Source: Cotesia glomerata
Taxonomy: Eukaryota > Arthropoda > Insecta > Hymenoptera > Braconidae
NCBI RefSeq assembly: GCF_020080835.1
Contig: NC_058163.1
Span: 21,045,904-21,109,903 of the forward strand
Direction: 5' to 3'
Length of the DNA: 64,000 nucleotides
Shown here: in pieces, positions 35,901 to 48,800 of the stretch
How the letters are laid out: each line of letters opens with the position of its first letter
How positions within the stretch are numbered: position 1 is the first letter of the stretch
The notes under the pieces: generated by a model
What the model was told of the DNA's origin: nothing
The model's database searches: none
The model's input: the letters and a program-made list of their open reading frames with translations, nothing else
Made by a program: the position numbers and the translations under genes

Positions 35901-38900
35901 CAACCATTCATGAGTTATTGAGATTCGACACTCGTTTATTATCTATAATTTCAATGTAATAACGATGACAAAAGAAAAAGAGATGTCACTTAGCTTTTTA
36001 TTTATTTTTTTTTTATTACGAAATCGTTTGAACTTTCAACTATTACTACATTATTCCTGCGATTCTATAACTTATTTGCATAAAAAGTTATATTTATTTA
36101 TCTTTAATAATTTAAATCCTACGTTTTTTAAATAAATTTATATTTTATTATTTCTTCTTCTTACAGAAATTCAAAATTAGTGATATATAATTAAAAAAAT
36201 TTTTATTATCAGAAAATAAATATATGATTTGCTCTAGTACTTAAATAAAAAAATTTAATTTAATTTTTTTTTCTATTTACACCGGAAACGGACGGAGAAA
36301 TGTTAAGGAAATAACTCTGAAAAATCAAAGGTATAATTTTCTCAACTTAAACTCCGTACGTGCACGATACAGAAACATAAGTAATTTTGATCAAACGTAT
36401 ACTTGCTTCTATATATATATATATATATTTGCTTGATAATTTAGAGTCCAACATTATTAAACTTAAATCGTTGATGCTTACGTCTAATTTATAATTTAAA
36501 TTTGTAATATTAGAAGCAGCAAAGATAATTAGGGGCCTTGAAGTTTGTTCCGGGAAATTTGAATGTCAACGACTCAAAATAAAATAAATAATGGAGTAAA
36601 AATGAAAAAAAATAATAAATAATTTAATTATAGTGACTAACGAGCTAATATTCTGGGTATAGTGACATTGAAGATGAAAGCAAAAGTATACGTAATATAT
36701 AATAATTTATGACGTAATTTCAAAACCAAGTAAAACAAGTTACAGCAGTTCTTTATAATTCAGAGGAATGAGGATTTTTATTTTATTTATTTTAAAATCA
36801 GTTGAAGAATTTTATTTTTTTTTTTTTCGTACAAACTATAAAGGTAAATTGCATCGATTTGCCAGAATGATTAGGAAGAAAGTTAGATTAGAAAACGTAA
36901 TAGTTACGAGAAAGCGTGTGTTAATTATTTTAAGAAAATTATATATTTTTTAAGGACGATCGGTAACAGGTTATCCGTATAGAAAATTATAATTAGTTGG
37001 AATTATTTATATTTTTTTGGAGTGATCTTGAAGCTTCAAACTTTTTATAAAGTTTATAGTTATTATTATTTTTCTTGTTTTTAAAAAAACTTCAAAATTC
37101 TGGCTTAAAATTTGGAGATATGAAAAAATCATAAGAGAACTTTTTTGTCGGAAATTAAATTTCCTATCGACAAAGTCCTTACAAATTTTTAATATCTCGC
37201 ATCCTTTTGCCAAAATTTTAATTTAAACTCCAAAAAAATTTTTAATAAAATTTTCTTTAATATTTTTTTTAAGGTATTACCCTCGCGACTTCCGTCGTCA
37301 AAAGTTTATGCTAGAGTGTATGGTACACATACTGGATAGTCATTATTGACAAGCCTAAAACTTTTTGCTGTTTATGTACTTATTTCAGCCAATCACGAAC
37401 GAGAAACTGATCGTTCGAAAAGTCTGGCAACACTGCGTGAGCGTTGAGACATTTTATAGTGGTTATACTGTAGTGTTTTGGACTAACTGTAGACTAACCT
37501 CTGTTTTGACACATGCGTTTATTTATTTATTTACATACATTTATTCAGAAATATAATTACAATGACTGAAAAATTGATTTATAAAGGACGATTCATAAAA
37601 AAAGTCCTTGAAAAACGACAGAAATCTCTAACGAATATGAAAATAACTATGCAAATAACAAATAGAAAAAAAATAATTGATAATAATGTTTTGTTTTTTC
37701 AGAAAAATCAGTAACTAATTTTTTTATGTTGATGTATTAACTGATTTTAAATTTTAGTATTTTTTTTATTTTTCCATCTGACTATTATTTTTATAACTTA
37801 TGAAAGATTAATAAATATTATTATATTAAAATTGATAACATTTTGAATTTTTATAAATATAGAAAAATACTTATTTTCATAAAATAATCATTGTTATTTT
37901 TTTTAAATAAATAAAATTAATAACTATAATATTAAACCTAACGTAAATTAAACTTTTCAAATTTGTCAGCGCATGCGCGTCTCATACTTCTTTCGCGGCT
38001 CACAAAACTTGCGCTGTTGCCACAGCTTTATTAACGTATCCCCTCCTCGGTTAAAGTCTGGTAAATTTTTCATTACTTATTAATAAATATCTCTGAAACT
38101 GTGTGGTAATTATCAATGAATTTTTTTTTTTAAATTGTTTAGTTGTTAGTTAACATTACTCTAGTTTTTTAAAAAGATCCTAAGAAAAGTTTCTAAGATA
38201 TAAAAATGTTTGTAGGTAAACTTTTCGATATCCCGTATACCGTACTGTATAAGAGCGTTCAACACTCAAACTTTAAAATTAAATATCTCGGAAACTAGAT
38301 GGTCAAAAATTCTCAAATTGCGCCAATCGATGCAGAATTATATAGATATTAACCTGCCAAAGTTTAAAAAAAATCCTAAAAAAACGACTCTGGCGAGGGT
38401 AATACCTTAAAACAAGAAAAGTTTAAATTTCAATTTCTGGCTCAAATTTTGGAGAAAAAATCATAAGAGACCTTTTTTGTAGAGAGTTAAATTTCTTTTC
38501 AATAATTAATTTTAATTTAAACAATAAATAATTAATTTTAATTTAAACTCCAAAAAAATTTTCAATATTTTTTTTTGAAAGAAGGAAAGTTTAAATTTCA
38601 ATTTCTGGCTTAAATTTTGGAGATAAAAAAAAAATCATAAGACCTTTTTTGTAGAAAATTAAATTTCCTTTCAATAAAGTCCTTACAAATTTTTAATATC
38701 TCGTATCCTTTTACCAAAATTTTAATTTAAACTCCAAAAAAATTTTTATTAAAATTTTCTTCAATATTTTTTTTTAAAACAAGGAAAGTTTAAATTTCAA
38801 TTTCTGGCTCAAATTTTTGAGAAAAAAAATGATGAGAGACCTTTTTTGTAGAGAATTAAATTTTCATTCAATGAGGTCCTTATCAATTTTTCGATATCTC

Positions 38901-39803
38901 GCATTCTTTCTTCAAAATTTTAATTTAAACTCCAAAAAAATTTTTATCAAAATTTTCTTCAATATTTTTTTTAAAACCATGAAAGTTTAAATTTAAATTT
39001 CTGGCTTAAAGTTTGGAGAAAAAAATCATAAGAGACCTTTTTTGTAGAGAATTAAATTTCCTTTCAATAAAGAACATCAATTTTTCGATATCTCACATCC
39101 TTTAGCTGAAATAATAATTTAAACTCCAAAAAAATTTCAATGTACCAATTCTCTTGTATTTTATATTCATCTACTAAAACTTTATACCAAAGTAATTAAT
39201 AAAAACCCACGAAGTAATAATAAAAATTTCGGGCCGAAAGAACCGTTACTTAATGGTTATTTTTGCACTGGATATCAATAAGCCTACGGTTATTTTAGAG
39301 TCAAAAGCAGACGTATCAGATAATAGTTGATGTTATACCGCGATGACCTACTAGCGCACTTGATTCCCATTCTCACATCCTACTTCGGTCCATTACACGT
39401 CAATTAACCATTTTATTAAATAAATAATAAAAATATTCACATATTTATAATATCAGCTATCAATTGCGTTAAGTACTTTTCATTCATGAATAAATTGAGT
39501 AATAATTTGTCGTAAAAAAAAATTATTGAATACAAAAAAACAATATAAGTCCTCCGAGATCTTGACCCAAATATTTTATCGCTCAGGATAATGTCCTGGA
39601 GAAAATAAAACCAAAATTGGGTCAGTCGTTGCATAAGTTGTCGCCCTACTCGTTATCCGTAACACACTCACTGCTCGTGGCCATAATCATAATCAAAATA
39701 GTGTCCAGCTAACTCGAGTTTCAAATCTGGACTTATAAAATAAAATTCCCTGCAGTTGAGATTAAAGATGTAATTTTAATGTTACTGCAACTTAAACTTA
39801 CTA

Positions 39804-39845
<42 letters not shown>

Positions 39846-42800
39846 TGGCTACACACAAGTGGAGTCATTACACGACAGGAAAATTGCGCAATCGCACACT
39901 GATCTCTCCTTTTGCGTTCTGTCCCATTGGCAAATCGCAGCATTTATTTCTTAATCCGGCTGCGGGACTGAATTAACATCTTCAAATAAAGATTCTGGTT
40001 TAATATAAGCCGAATTTTATAAATAAATTCATCAGGTAATTACGATGAGTTGTCAATCAAAAGCGGAAAAATTTTTGCTTAAATAATTATTATAATAACG
40101 GACGCGTTTTTTTCGGCAACGGGAATTCCAGATAAATACGGCTAAGTTAAACTTTGTCCAGTAAATTTGACCGTGAATTATAAATTGTAACAATGAAGAG
40201 AAAAGAATGAGAATAATAGATGATTGATGGTTTCACGGGTGAAAAAATCAATTGTTGCGCCTAGCTTCGAGATTAAATTATAGCTGTAATGCTTTTATTG
40301 CGATCTTCTGACATTTCTTGGCTGTGCCATTGACCCTCCTCTCACCTGTCTCGCGATGTAGATCTTTGGTGATTGGAATATCGAATCGTTTATGAATATT
40401 TTTTTTTTTTATTAATTTTAGTTTTTAAAGTTTTTTAATTGGTTGAAATTATTTTTTATCAGGTTATCAATTATTTAATAAATGTCAAAATTAATTTAAA
40501 TAATTTTACATTTAAAAATTTTAATTTATTTTTAAATTAACGTAAAAAAATAGTTTAATTTTTATAGTTTATAATTATTAAAAATATAATTTTAAAAATT
40601 GTTTTAAAAAATATTTTAAATTAATTTATTATTAAAATTTGATTTTATAAATTTATTATTAAAATTTTTTTAGAAACTTAAGAAATTATTATTATCATTA
40701 TTATAAATTTCAAAAATTAAACTATAATTTTTATAGCTTATAATTTTTTGAAATATAATTTTTAAAAAAGTTTTATAAAGTATATTAAAATAATTTATCA
40801 TTAAAATTTGATTTTATAAATTTATTATTTAAATTTTTTTAGAAGCATAAAAAATTATTATTATCATTATTAAAAACTTGAAAAATTAAACTATAATTTT
40901 TATAGTTTATAATTATTTAAAAAATAATTTTTAAAAATGTTTTAAAAAATATATTAATTTTATTTATTATTAAAATTTGATTTTATAAATTTATTATTTA
41001 AATTTTTTTAGAAACTTAAAAAATTATTATTATTATTATTATAAATTTCAAAAATTAAACTATAATTTTTATAGTTTATAATTATTCAAAATATAATTTT
41101 TATAGTTTATAATTTTTTAAAATATTTAAAAAAATATATTAAAATAATTTATTATTAAAATTTAATTTAATAAATTTATTATTTAAATTTTTTTAAAAAC
41201 TAAAATTTGTATTTTTTTTCTAAAAAGTTTTCACTAATTATTTTTTAAATAAATTTCTTATTTATTTTCCAAAATTAAAATAAAAAAAAATTAAAATATT
41301 CATTATTTCCCCGAACGATTATAAATTCATAACTTTCATAATTAATTAACTGAATTATATAACAATTCAATAAACTGCCCACCTATTCTCAGGATTTTCT
41401 CCTTATGCAAAAAATTATTAAAAAAAAACCCAAAAGCTACTAATACAAAGTACAAAGTTAACTTGATCCTTAACAATTCATAACCTCGACGATAAAGAGG
41501 CAAATTGGGTAGCATACTTCCCAGGAAAACCGTAAAAAACCGAAATAATAATACAAATTAGATAGAATATTAAAAAAAAATTCACTAGCACGAGATGAAT
41601 GCGGAAATAAGAGGACATTTAACTAGGCATGATTCTGGGGAGACGTACGAGAATAAACCGCGAGACGAAGGTGAATATGCCGCAAATAATAGCTTTAATC
41701 CTGTCTCTTGAGCTATAGAGATGTAAAACGTACTTTGCAGACAAAGTGAGAGATGAGAGATGGGATGACCGAAGAAGCAAATAAACGCTAGCAGATAGTT
41801 AATGATCTCCGTGTTCCGTTACGATTTATGAGTTTTAGAAAATGCATCTGAGGGCTGCTCACATGAGTTCATATCAGCTTACTAAATATTTTCGCAAATA
41901 ATTATTAATGTAATATAATACTTATTTACTTTTTACTTTTTATATTTTATATATGATTATATATTTATACCATATACTTTTTGTATTAAATAATTGTATC
42001 CGTGATGGCCGCAAGAAGCCTAGACTCCATGGCCAAATAACAATAAATAAATAAATAAATAAATAAATACTTTCTTTAGCGGCTCTGCTCATCCGAGCAA
42101 TTATTAATTTTTTGATCTCAATAACTCCGCAATTTACCTCATCAACTTTAGCAAACGATGTGGTAGACCTTGATGCTGAGAAAAATTTTAAAAAGGCTTT
42201 AACCCTAGACCTTGGTGCAGTGGAAAGTTTTCAGAGTTAAGGCTACGCACTTTATCAAGGGCACGAAAATTTTTTAATTTTATATTGTAAAAGAAATTGG
42301 ACCTTCGGAAATACCTGATGGTCGTTACTTGGGAGCTTTTTACCTTTTTATACCTTCAATTGTAATTTACTGACCGCTCCAGGGAGTACACACGGTTAAT
42401 GTTAAATACAACCGACTTATTCTGCGTGATTTAACATTCCCGGGAGATAAAATAATCGTTTAAAGTCTATTAATAATATAGCAGTTGTTTAACCTTGTTC
42501 TTTTGTTAGTTTTTTAGTGGTTAAAGTTGTAGTACATGCATAGTTAATTTTTTTTATTTAATTGCAGGTGATTTAAGTCCGCTTGAAATTGTATTAATGT
42601 GTTTTTTATTTTTTTTGATGGGTTAAAAAAATTGTTTTTAATGTTATAGAGTAAAATTAAACGGAATTTTTTAATTTTTTAAGTTTCTTTGGACTTTATA
42701 AATTTTTTTAAAGGTAATTTGATGTAAAAATTAATTATGTTGTTGATTTAACTGCAGTTTTTCTCTCTGGTTTGATGAAAAAATTATAAAATGATTAACT

Positions 42801-45800
42801 ATATTATTAAGAGAATAAACAAAATTTTTTGGCTAGTGTATTTACATGATAAAATGGGTTTTTATGGGTAAATTTGATATCTTTGGAAAAGTCTTGACCT
42901 GGAGTTGTGTCATTTCATGGTTTCATATCATTCTTACCAATATTTAATTTATGATGATAAGTATTTAGGCTGCATTCGAAAATGCTCTATCTCTAGATAC
43001 ATAATTAAGAAATTATCTTGTATCTTGTGAACTATTGAAATTTTTAAAGATATAAGCTCATCCCGACATTACACTCATTGAGACCTTTCATTTAAGTACC
43101 CATATCAATTTTTCATATATTTATATATATTATATATATGTATATATGAAAAATATATAAAAAATGCATGTGGGTACTCAAATGAAAGCTCTTGATGAGT
43201 GTAACATCGAGATGAGCTTATATCTTTAAAATCATCAATAATTAAGAAAGTACAGTGCAATTTAACAAAAGTCATTATTTAGTAAAGACCTTGTATCTTG
43301 TGAATTATTGACATTTTTAAAGATATAAGCTCATCTCGATGTTACACTCAACCAGACCTTTCATTTAAGTATCCACATCAATTTTTCATATGTTTATACA
43401 TATCATATATGTGTATATATGAAAAATATATCAAAATGCATGTGGGTACTCAAATGAAAGCTCTTGATGAGTGTAACATCGGGATGAGCTTATATCTGTA
43501 AAAAGATCAATAGTTAAGAAAGTACAGTGCAATTTAACAGATATCTTGTGAAATATTGACATTTTTAAACATACTAGAAAATCAAATGCGCTTTGCACGC
43601 TTCTGCCTGAATGGTTATTATCGACAATTTAATTAATCAATATTTTTACAAATTTTACTCATTAATATTGAACCGTTGCCATAGTAACCGTTGCTATGGT
43701 AACCATTGCCAAAGTGGTCATTATAGCAACAAAAAGCGACAACAATGAAAACGTCACATTAACTTTTTAATAAAGGATATAAGCTCACCCCGACATTACA
43801 CTCATCGAGACCTTTCATTTGAGTATCGACATCAATTTTTCATATATTTATATATTATATTATTATTATATTTAATATTATATTATTATTATTATAATAT
43901 TACATTATTATTATTATAATATTATATTTATATATTTATATGAAAAATATATCAAAATGCATGTGGGTACTCAAATGAAAGCTCTTGATGAGTGTAACAT
44001 CGAAATGAGCTTACATCTTTAAAAATATCAATAGTTAAGAAATGACCTTGTATTTTTTGAACTATTGACATTTTTAAATGTATAAGCTCATCCCGACGTT
44101 ACACTCATCAAGACCTTTCATTTGAGTACCCACATCAATTTTTCATATATTTATATCTATATTATATATATGTATATATGAAAAATATATCAAAATGCAT
44201 GTGGGTTCTCAATTAAAAGCTCTTGGTGAGTATAACACCGGTATGAGCTTACATTTTTAAAAACGTCAATAGTTAAGAAAGTACAGGGCAATTTAATTAA
44301 AGTTATTATTGTTATTTAATACATTTTAAGCCTAAGAGACCTTTACAGAAAAATAACCAGGCAAATATATAATTAATTAAAAAAATCATCCGTGATTTAA
44401 ATTGATTCTAAAATTTTTTATTTTTAATGTAATTTTGTATAAATATCAATTGTGGTAATCAATTGAGTTTTTTTTTGCTTAATGGACCATTTATGGTAAA
44501 ATATCAGCATAGTAAATTAACCGCGTAAAAATAACCGGAAAAAATAAATTTAAAAAAATCAGGGAAAAAAATGAATAAATCGTATATTTAATAAAATAAA
44601 AACAAAATTCTTTAGAAGTAAAGATCTCAAATGTCAGTCAGTAGGTAACTGAGACACATTATATTATACAATCACTCGCAAGTGTTTATTCTATTACCCC
44701 GACTTCTGAATGACATCTTCAAACTCTAATAGCATTAAGAACATGTTCTGGTGATATAAACTCTGTAGATAGAAGTTACACTCAGCTAAAGTAGTATTGG
44801 TGCTTATATTAACAGGTAACAGCAAAAGCATTCTTAGTAGTAACAGCTGCAGCTGAAGATGCTTCAATAGGTCGACGGGTATCCTGTTCTATAAAACCCT
44901 CGAGACTGGTTTTCACTCGTGATAAGCTCAAATATTCAATAATATTACGAGTTTTTAATTTTGCATTAATCCATAAATAATAAATGCAAATATTTAATCT
45001 CTGATTGTCTTCACACTAACCATCTAATTTAATTAAATATTAAATGCTTTAAAATTTTTTAAACCGAGTGTTGGTAATTGGCAATTATGATTAAGATGCA
45101 CAATAATCCTGGTAATTAAAATAGTTAAATATTAAACACCGGCTCTAATTTAAAGGCTCGATTAAGAATGTAAATTATTATAATTGGCTTACGGTTTATT
45201 TGCCTTATTAATAATAAATTAATTAGAAACAAAGTTGCAATTGTACATTATCCTATCAAGAGTAACAACCGGTTTCAATGTCCATCTGTTTTAGCTTTTT
45301 ATCCGAGTTCTTCATTCTATTCACTTGAGATAGTTGCTAAATCATCTCCAGCTTTTTATCACGAGAGTTGTGAATTACGCGGCGATCATGCCCATTTATC
45401 ATACTATCATGCCGGGATGAACAGGTGCTCTCAATAGCCGAAGGATTGTCTGGCGTCAGAGCCTTGAGAAAGCCTTTCTAATTGATACGCCTCGGTAAAA
45501 TGATCTGAATTAAGTTCACCTACTGTCAGTTGTCATTTTTTATTTTTATTATTAATAAATAAATAACTAGCTTACTTATCCACCAAGTTTTTAATGTTTC
45601 AATTAACTTCAATTAAAAATTCTGGGCCAAATATCAAAAAGACCATTCGGCAGCCGAAATAGAAGTAGATTTCTCGATTAAAAAGAATATTTCTTATAAA
45701 ATAATAATAATAATATACAAGTTCTGTTAGAATAAAACAATAACGTCAAAACGAATGCAAAAGTAAAATTTCATTTAATCTGTCTGAGAAAGTAGGTAAT

Positions 45801-48800
45801 TTTTGGCCTAAACTAATGGTGAGGTATGCTAATTGAAGTTTATTTAATAAGCTTTCAAATGCAATTTACAGAAATTCGATAGGATATCCCATTCAATTGT
45901 TATTGCAAGGAAATATGATAAAAGTGAAAATTGTTGCGACTTTCAAAAATTTTTAAATTGCTGTCATTCCTAAACTATTTAATGTGGAAAAATAAATAAG
46001 TACACGGAGAGAAAAATATGGAAATCATTCCTATAATTTTAATGAAATGTTTTTTTATACCATTTTAGGAGCAATTACTTAAATTATGGGAATTGTACCC
46101 ATAATTTTTGGGAAATGTTACTATAATTATGGGAATGGTTCCTATAATTATAGGAACGATATCTATAATTATAACTGTAATATCAGCATAATTCTCATAA
46201 TATATAAGAATGGTTCCCATAATATATAGGAATGGTTTCTATAATATTATAGGAACCATTCCTATAATATTATAGGAACCATTTCTATAATAGTATAAGA
46301 ACCATTCCTATAATATTATAAGAACCATTCCTCTAATAATATAGGAGCCATTCCTATAATATTATAGGAACTATTCCCATAATATATTGAAGCTATTCCA
46401 TTATTGTATAGGAATGTTTCCAATAAACTATAGGTATGGTTCCCATAATGAGCATAGGATTGATACCTATAATGATCATTTTATTATAGGAACCATTCCC
46501 ATTATTTTTGGAAAGGTTCCTATAAATTTCTCTCCGTGTATGGAAATTAAAGCTTATTAAATAAGCTTTCAGATGAAATTTACAGAAGTTTAATATAATA
46601 TCGCATTTAATTGTAATTGCATGAAAATACGGTAAAAAGTGAAAATTTTTATGAATTTTGAAAATTTTTGAATTGCTCTCATTTCTAAACTAATCGACAG
46701 ATTTGGCTGATCTCAGAATTTAACCTCAGAAATCATCTTAAGTAACGAGTATGTTACTTTTTATTAAGATAAAATTCAATTTCCTACAAGAAAGGTATTT
46801 ATCAATTTTGCCCTATTGAATTTATCAGTAATTTAAAAAAATTTCAAGTACTTTTTGTGGCTAAAATATTGAAGATAAAAAAATGATAAGAGATCTTTTT
46901 CACAGAAAATTTAATTTTCTACAAAAAAGGTCCATCCAATTGTACTCTATCTTTGATCCTTGAGCCAAAATTAAAAAATAAAGTCTAAAATTTCCAGCCT
47001 TGTGTAGCTACAGGCTTTTTAATTTATTTTGCGCAAAATAATTAAGATTATTATTTATAGAATTGATAAGACAAGTGAAAATATACAGGAAATCCTGGTT
47101 GAGATGTTATCCTGTCACACGTTTGATAGGTGATATAATTAGTAATAATAATCACTAGTTACGCTTCATTTCATGAATGATGTAGGTCAGACTTATATTA
47201 ACTTAAATAAAAAATTTCGTAGTAATTTTTTAAAAACTACCCGAGTGCAGAGGATAAAACCGCATGATTGCTAGTTAATAGTACATTGAACTAGTTAGTA
47301 ACTTGATTACAGCTTGCGTTTCAGTGTGCAAGGTAAGCGAAGGCCAAAACTGTTAAAAAAGTTTAGCATATTTGCTGAAATTGCAACATTTACTAATCAA
47401 ACCGCATATAAAGTGAATGTCAATAGCGATATTAGTATGTTGTAAACCTATCTCAAATAATTACCAACGATCTAGATTTCGCCATTAAAGCTATTGACAA
47501 ATCTCTGGTAAATAGACACGTGTGACATTCGGTCTTGCCAAAGCTTTTTTATTTTTTTAGTTAATAAACGAGAAATATTTTTTAATAGATACTTTTATTC
47601 GTATCAAAACAAAGTTGTTATTTTACAAGATTTATTTATTTATCGGATATTTATTTTTTTATTCAATTGCTAATAATAATTATTGTTTTAATTAATTAAT
47701 TAAATTTATTTGTTTTTTAAATAACTTAAATTAATTAAATTTTTTTTCTTAAATTTATTTTTAATGTTATTTATTAAATCATTTATTTAATAATTTTTAA
47801 CATTATTTATTAAACTAAAAATAAAACTGTTATTTTTGAAATATTTTAATTAAATTATATTATTAATTAAAATATTTTAACTAAATTAAAAAAAAATTTT
47901 TAATTGCTAAAATTATTATTATTATTTATTTATTTACTTCCCAAAAAGATAGATATACAAAAAATCGTACATATAAATCCTAAAGAGGAAACACAATGTT
48001 CCCTGTGCATAGGTTCGGGAAGAGTTAATAGGCATATATGGTTAATTTATCATATGTGCCTATTTAACAAAATATACTTAGTATTGAAAAAATTGTACAT
48101 TATTTATAATAGAAAAATATAAAGTGAAAACATATAATAGCACCAGAAACGTGCAAGTTTTGTAAAAGTTATAATTATTATTCTTCATAGGATTAAATAC
48201 TATTATTACGACTAGCGCAAGTGACATATCTTTTATTCGGTTGCTAGTTGTTTCTGACTGGACGTCAACCATATTTTAATATTATTTTTAGTTTTTTTAG
48301 TAAATGTATGTGTATTCTTTATTTCATTCGGTAGCTTATTAAAATATTTAATTGCAGTATACAGTGGACTGCTTTGAAATTTAGTCTTCGTTATTTTAGG
48401 TCCTTGGATTATTTTGTACCTAGATCTACCTTCATAATTATTATATTTATATATAATTAAAGATGTGCAATTATGAATTAATAGTTAATAAGTAATTTTT
48501 AATAGTTAATAATTAATAAGTAATAAGCAATAATTACTCAGCAATTTTTATGAGTATAAATGAATGAAATCACTATGCTAGCTATAAGTCATCTTGTTAT
48601 ACATCAAAAATTTATTTTTCTTATGTACTAACGATTGTATTATTAACCCTGTTAATGGCCTAGGCTGTTGGGTTTGTTTATTGAAATAAAATAAAATAAA
48701 ATAAAATAAAATAAGCACGTACTAAAGAATTTAGTCAAACTACAAAGTACATATTGCTGTTTAATATTTAATATATATTTGTACTCTACTCTAATTTTTT

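Noticed and set aside
42890..44300. CRISPR-like regularity of repeated units
   Set aside because: The units are ~240-bp palindromes with AT cores in eukaryotic DNA, without the short identical repeats and unique spacers of a CRISPR array.
47904..48122. 72-codon frame with CSLC
   Set aside because: AT-driven composition with a single cysteine pair. No other support.
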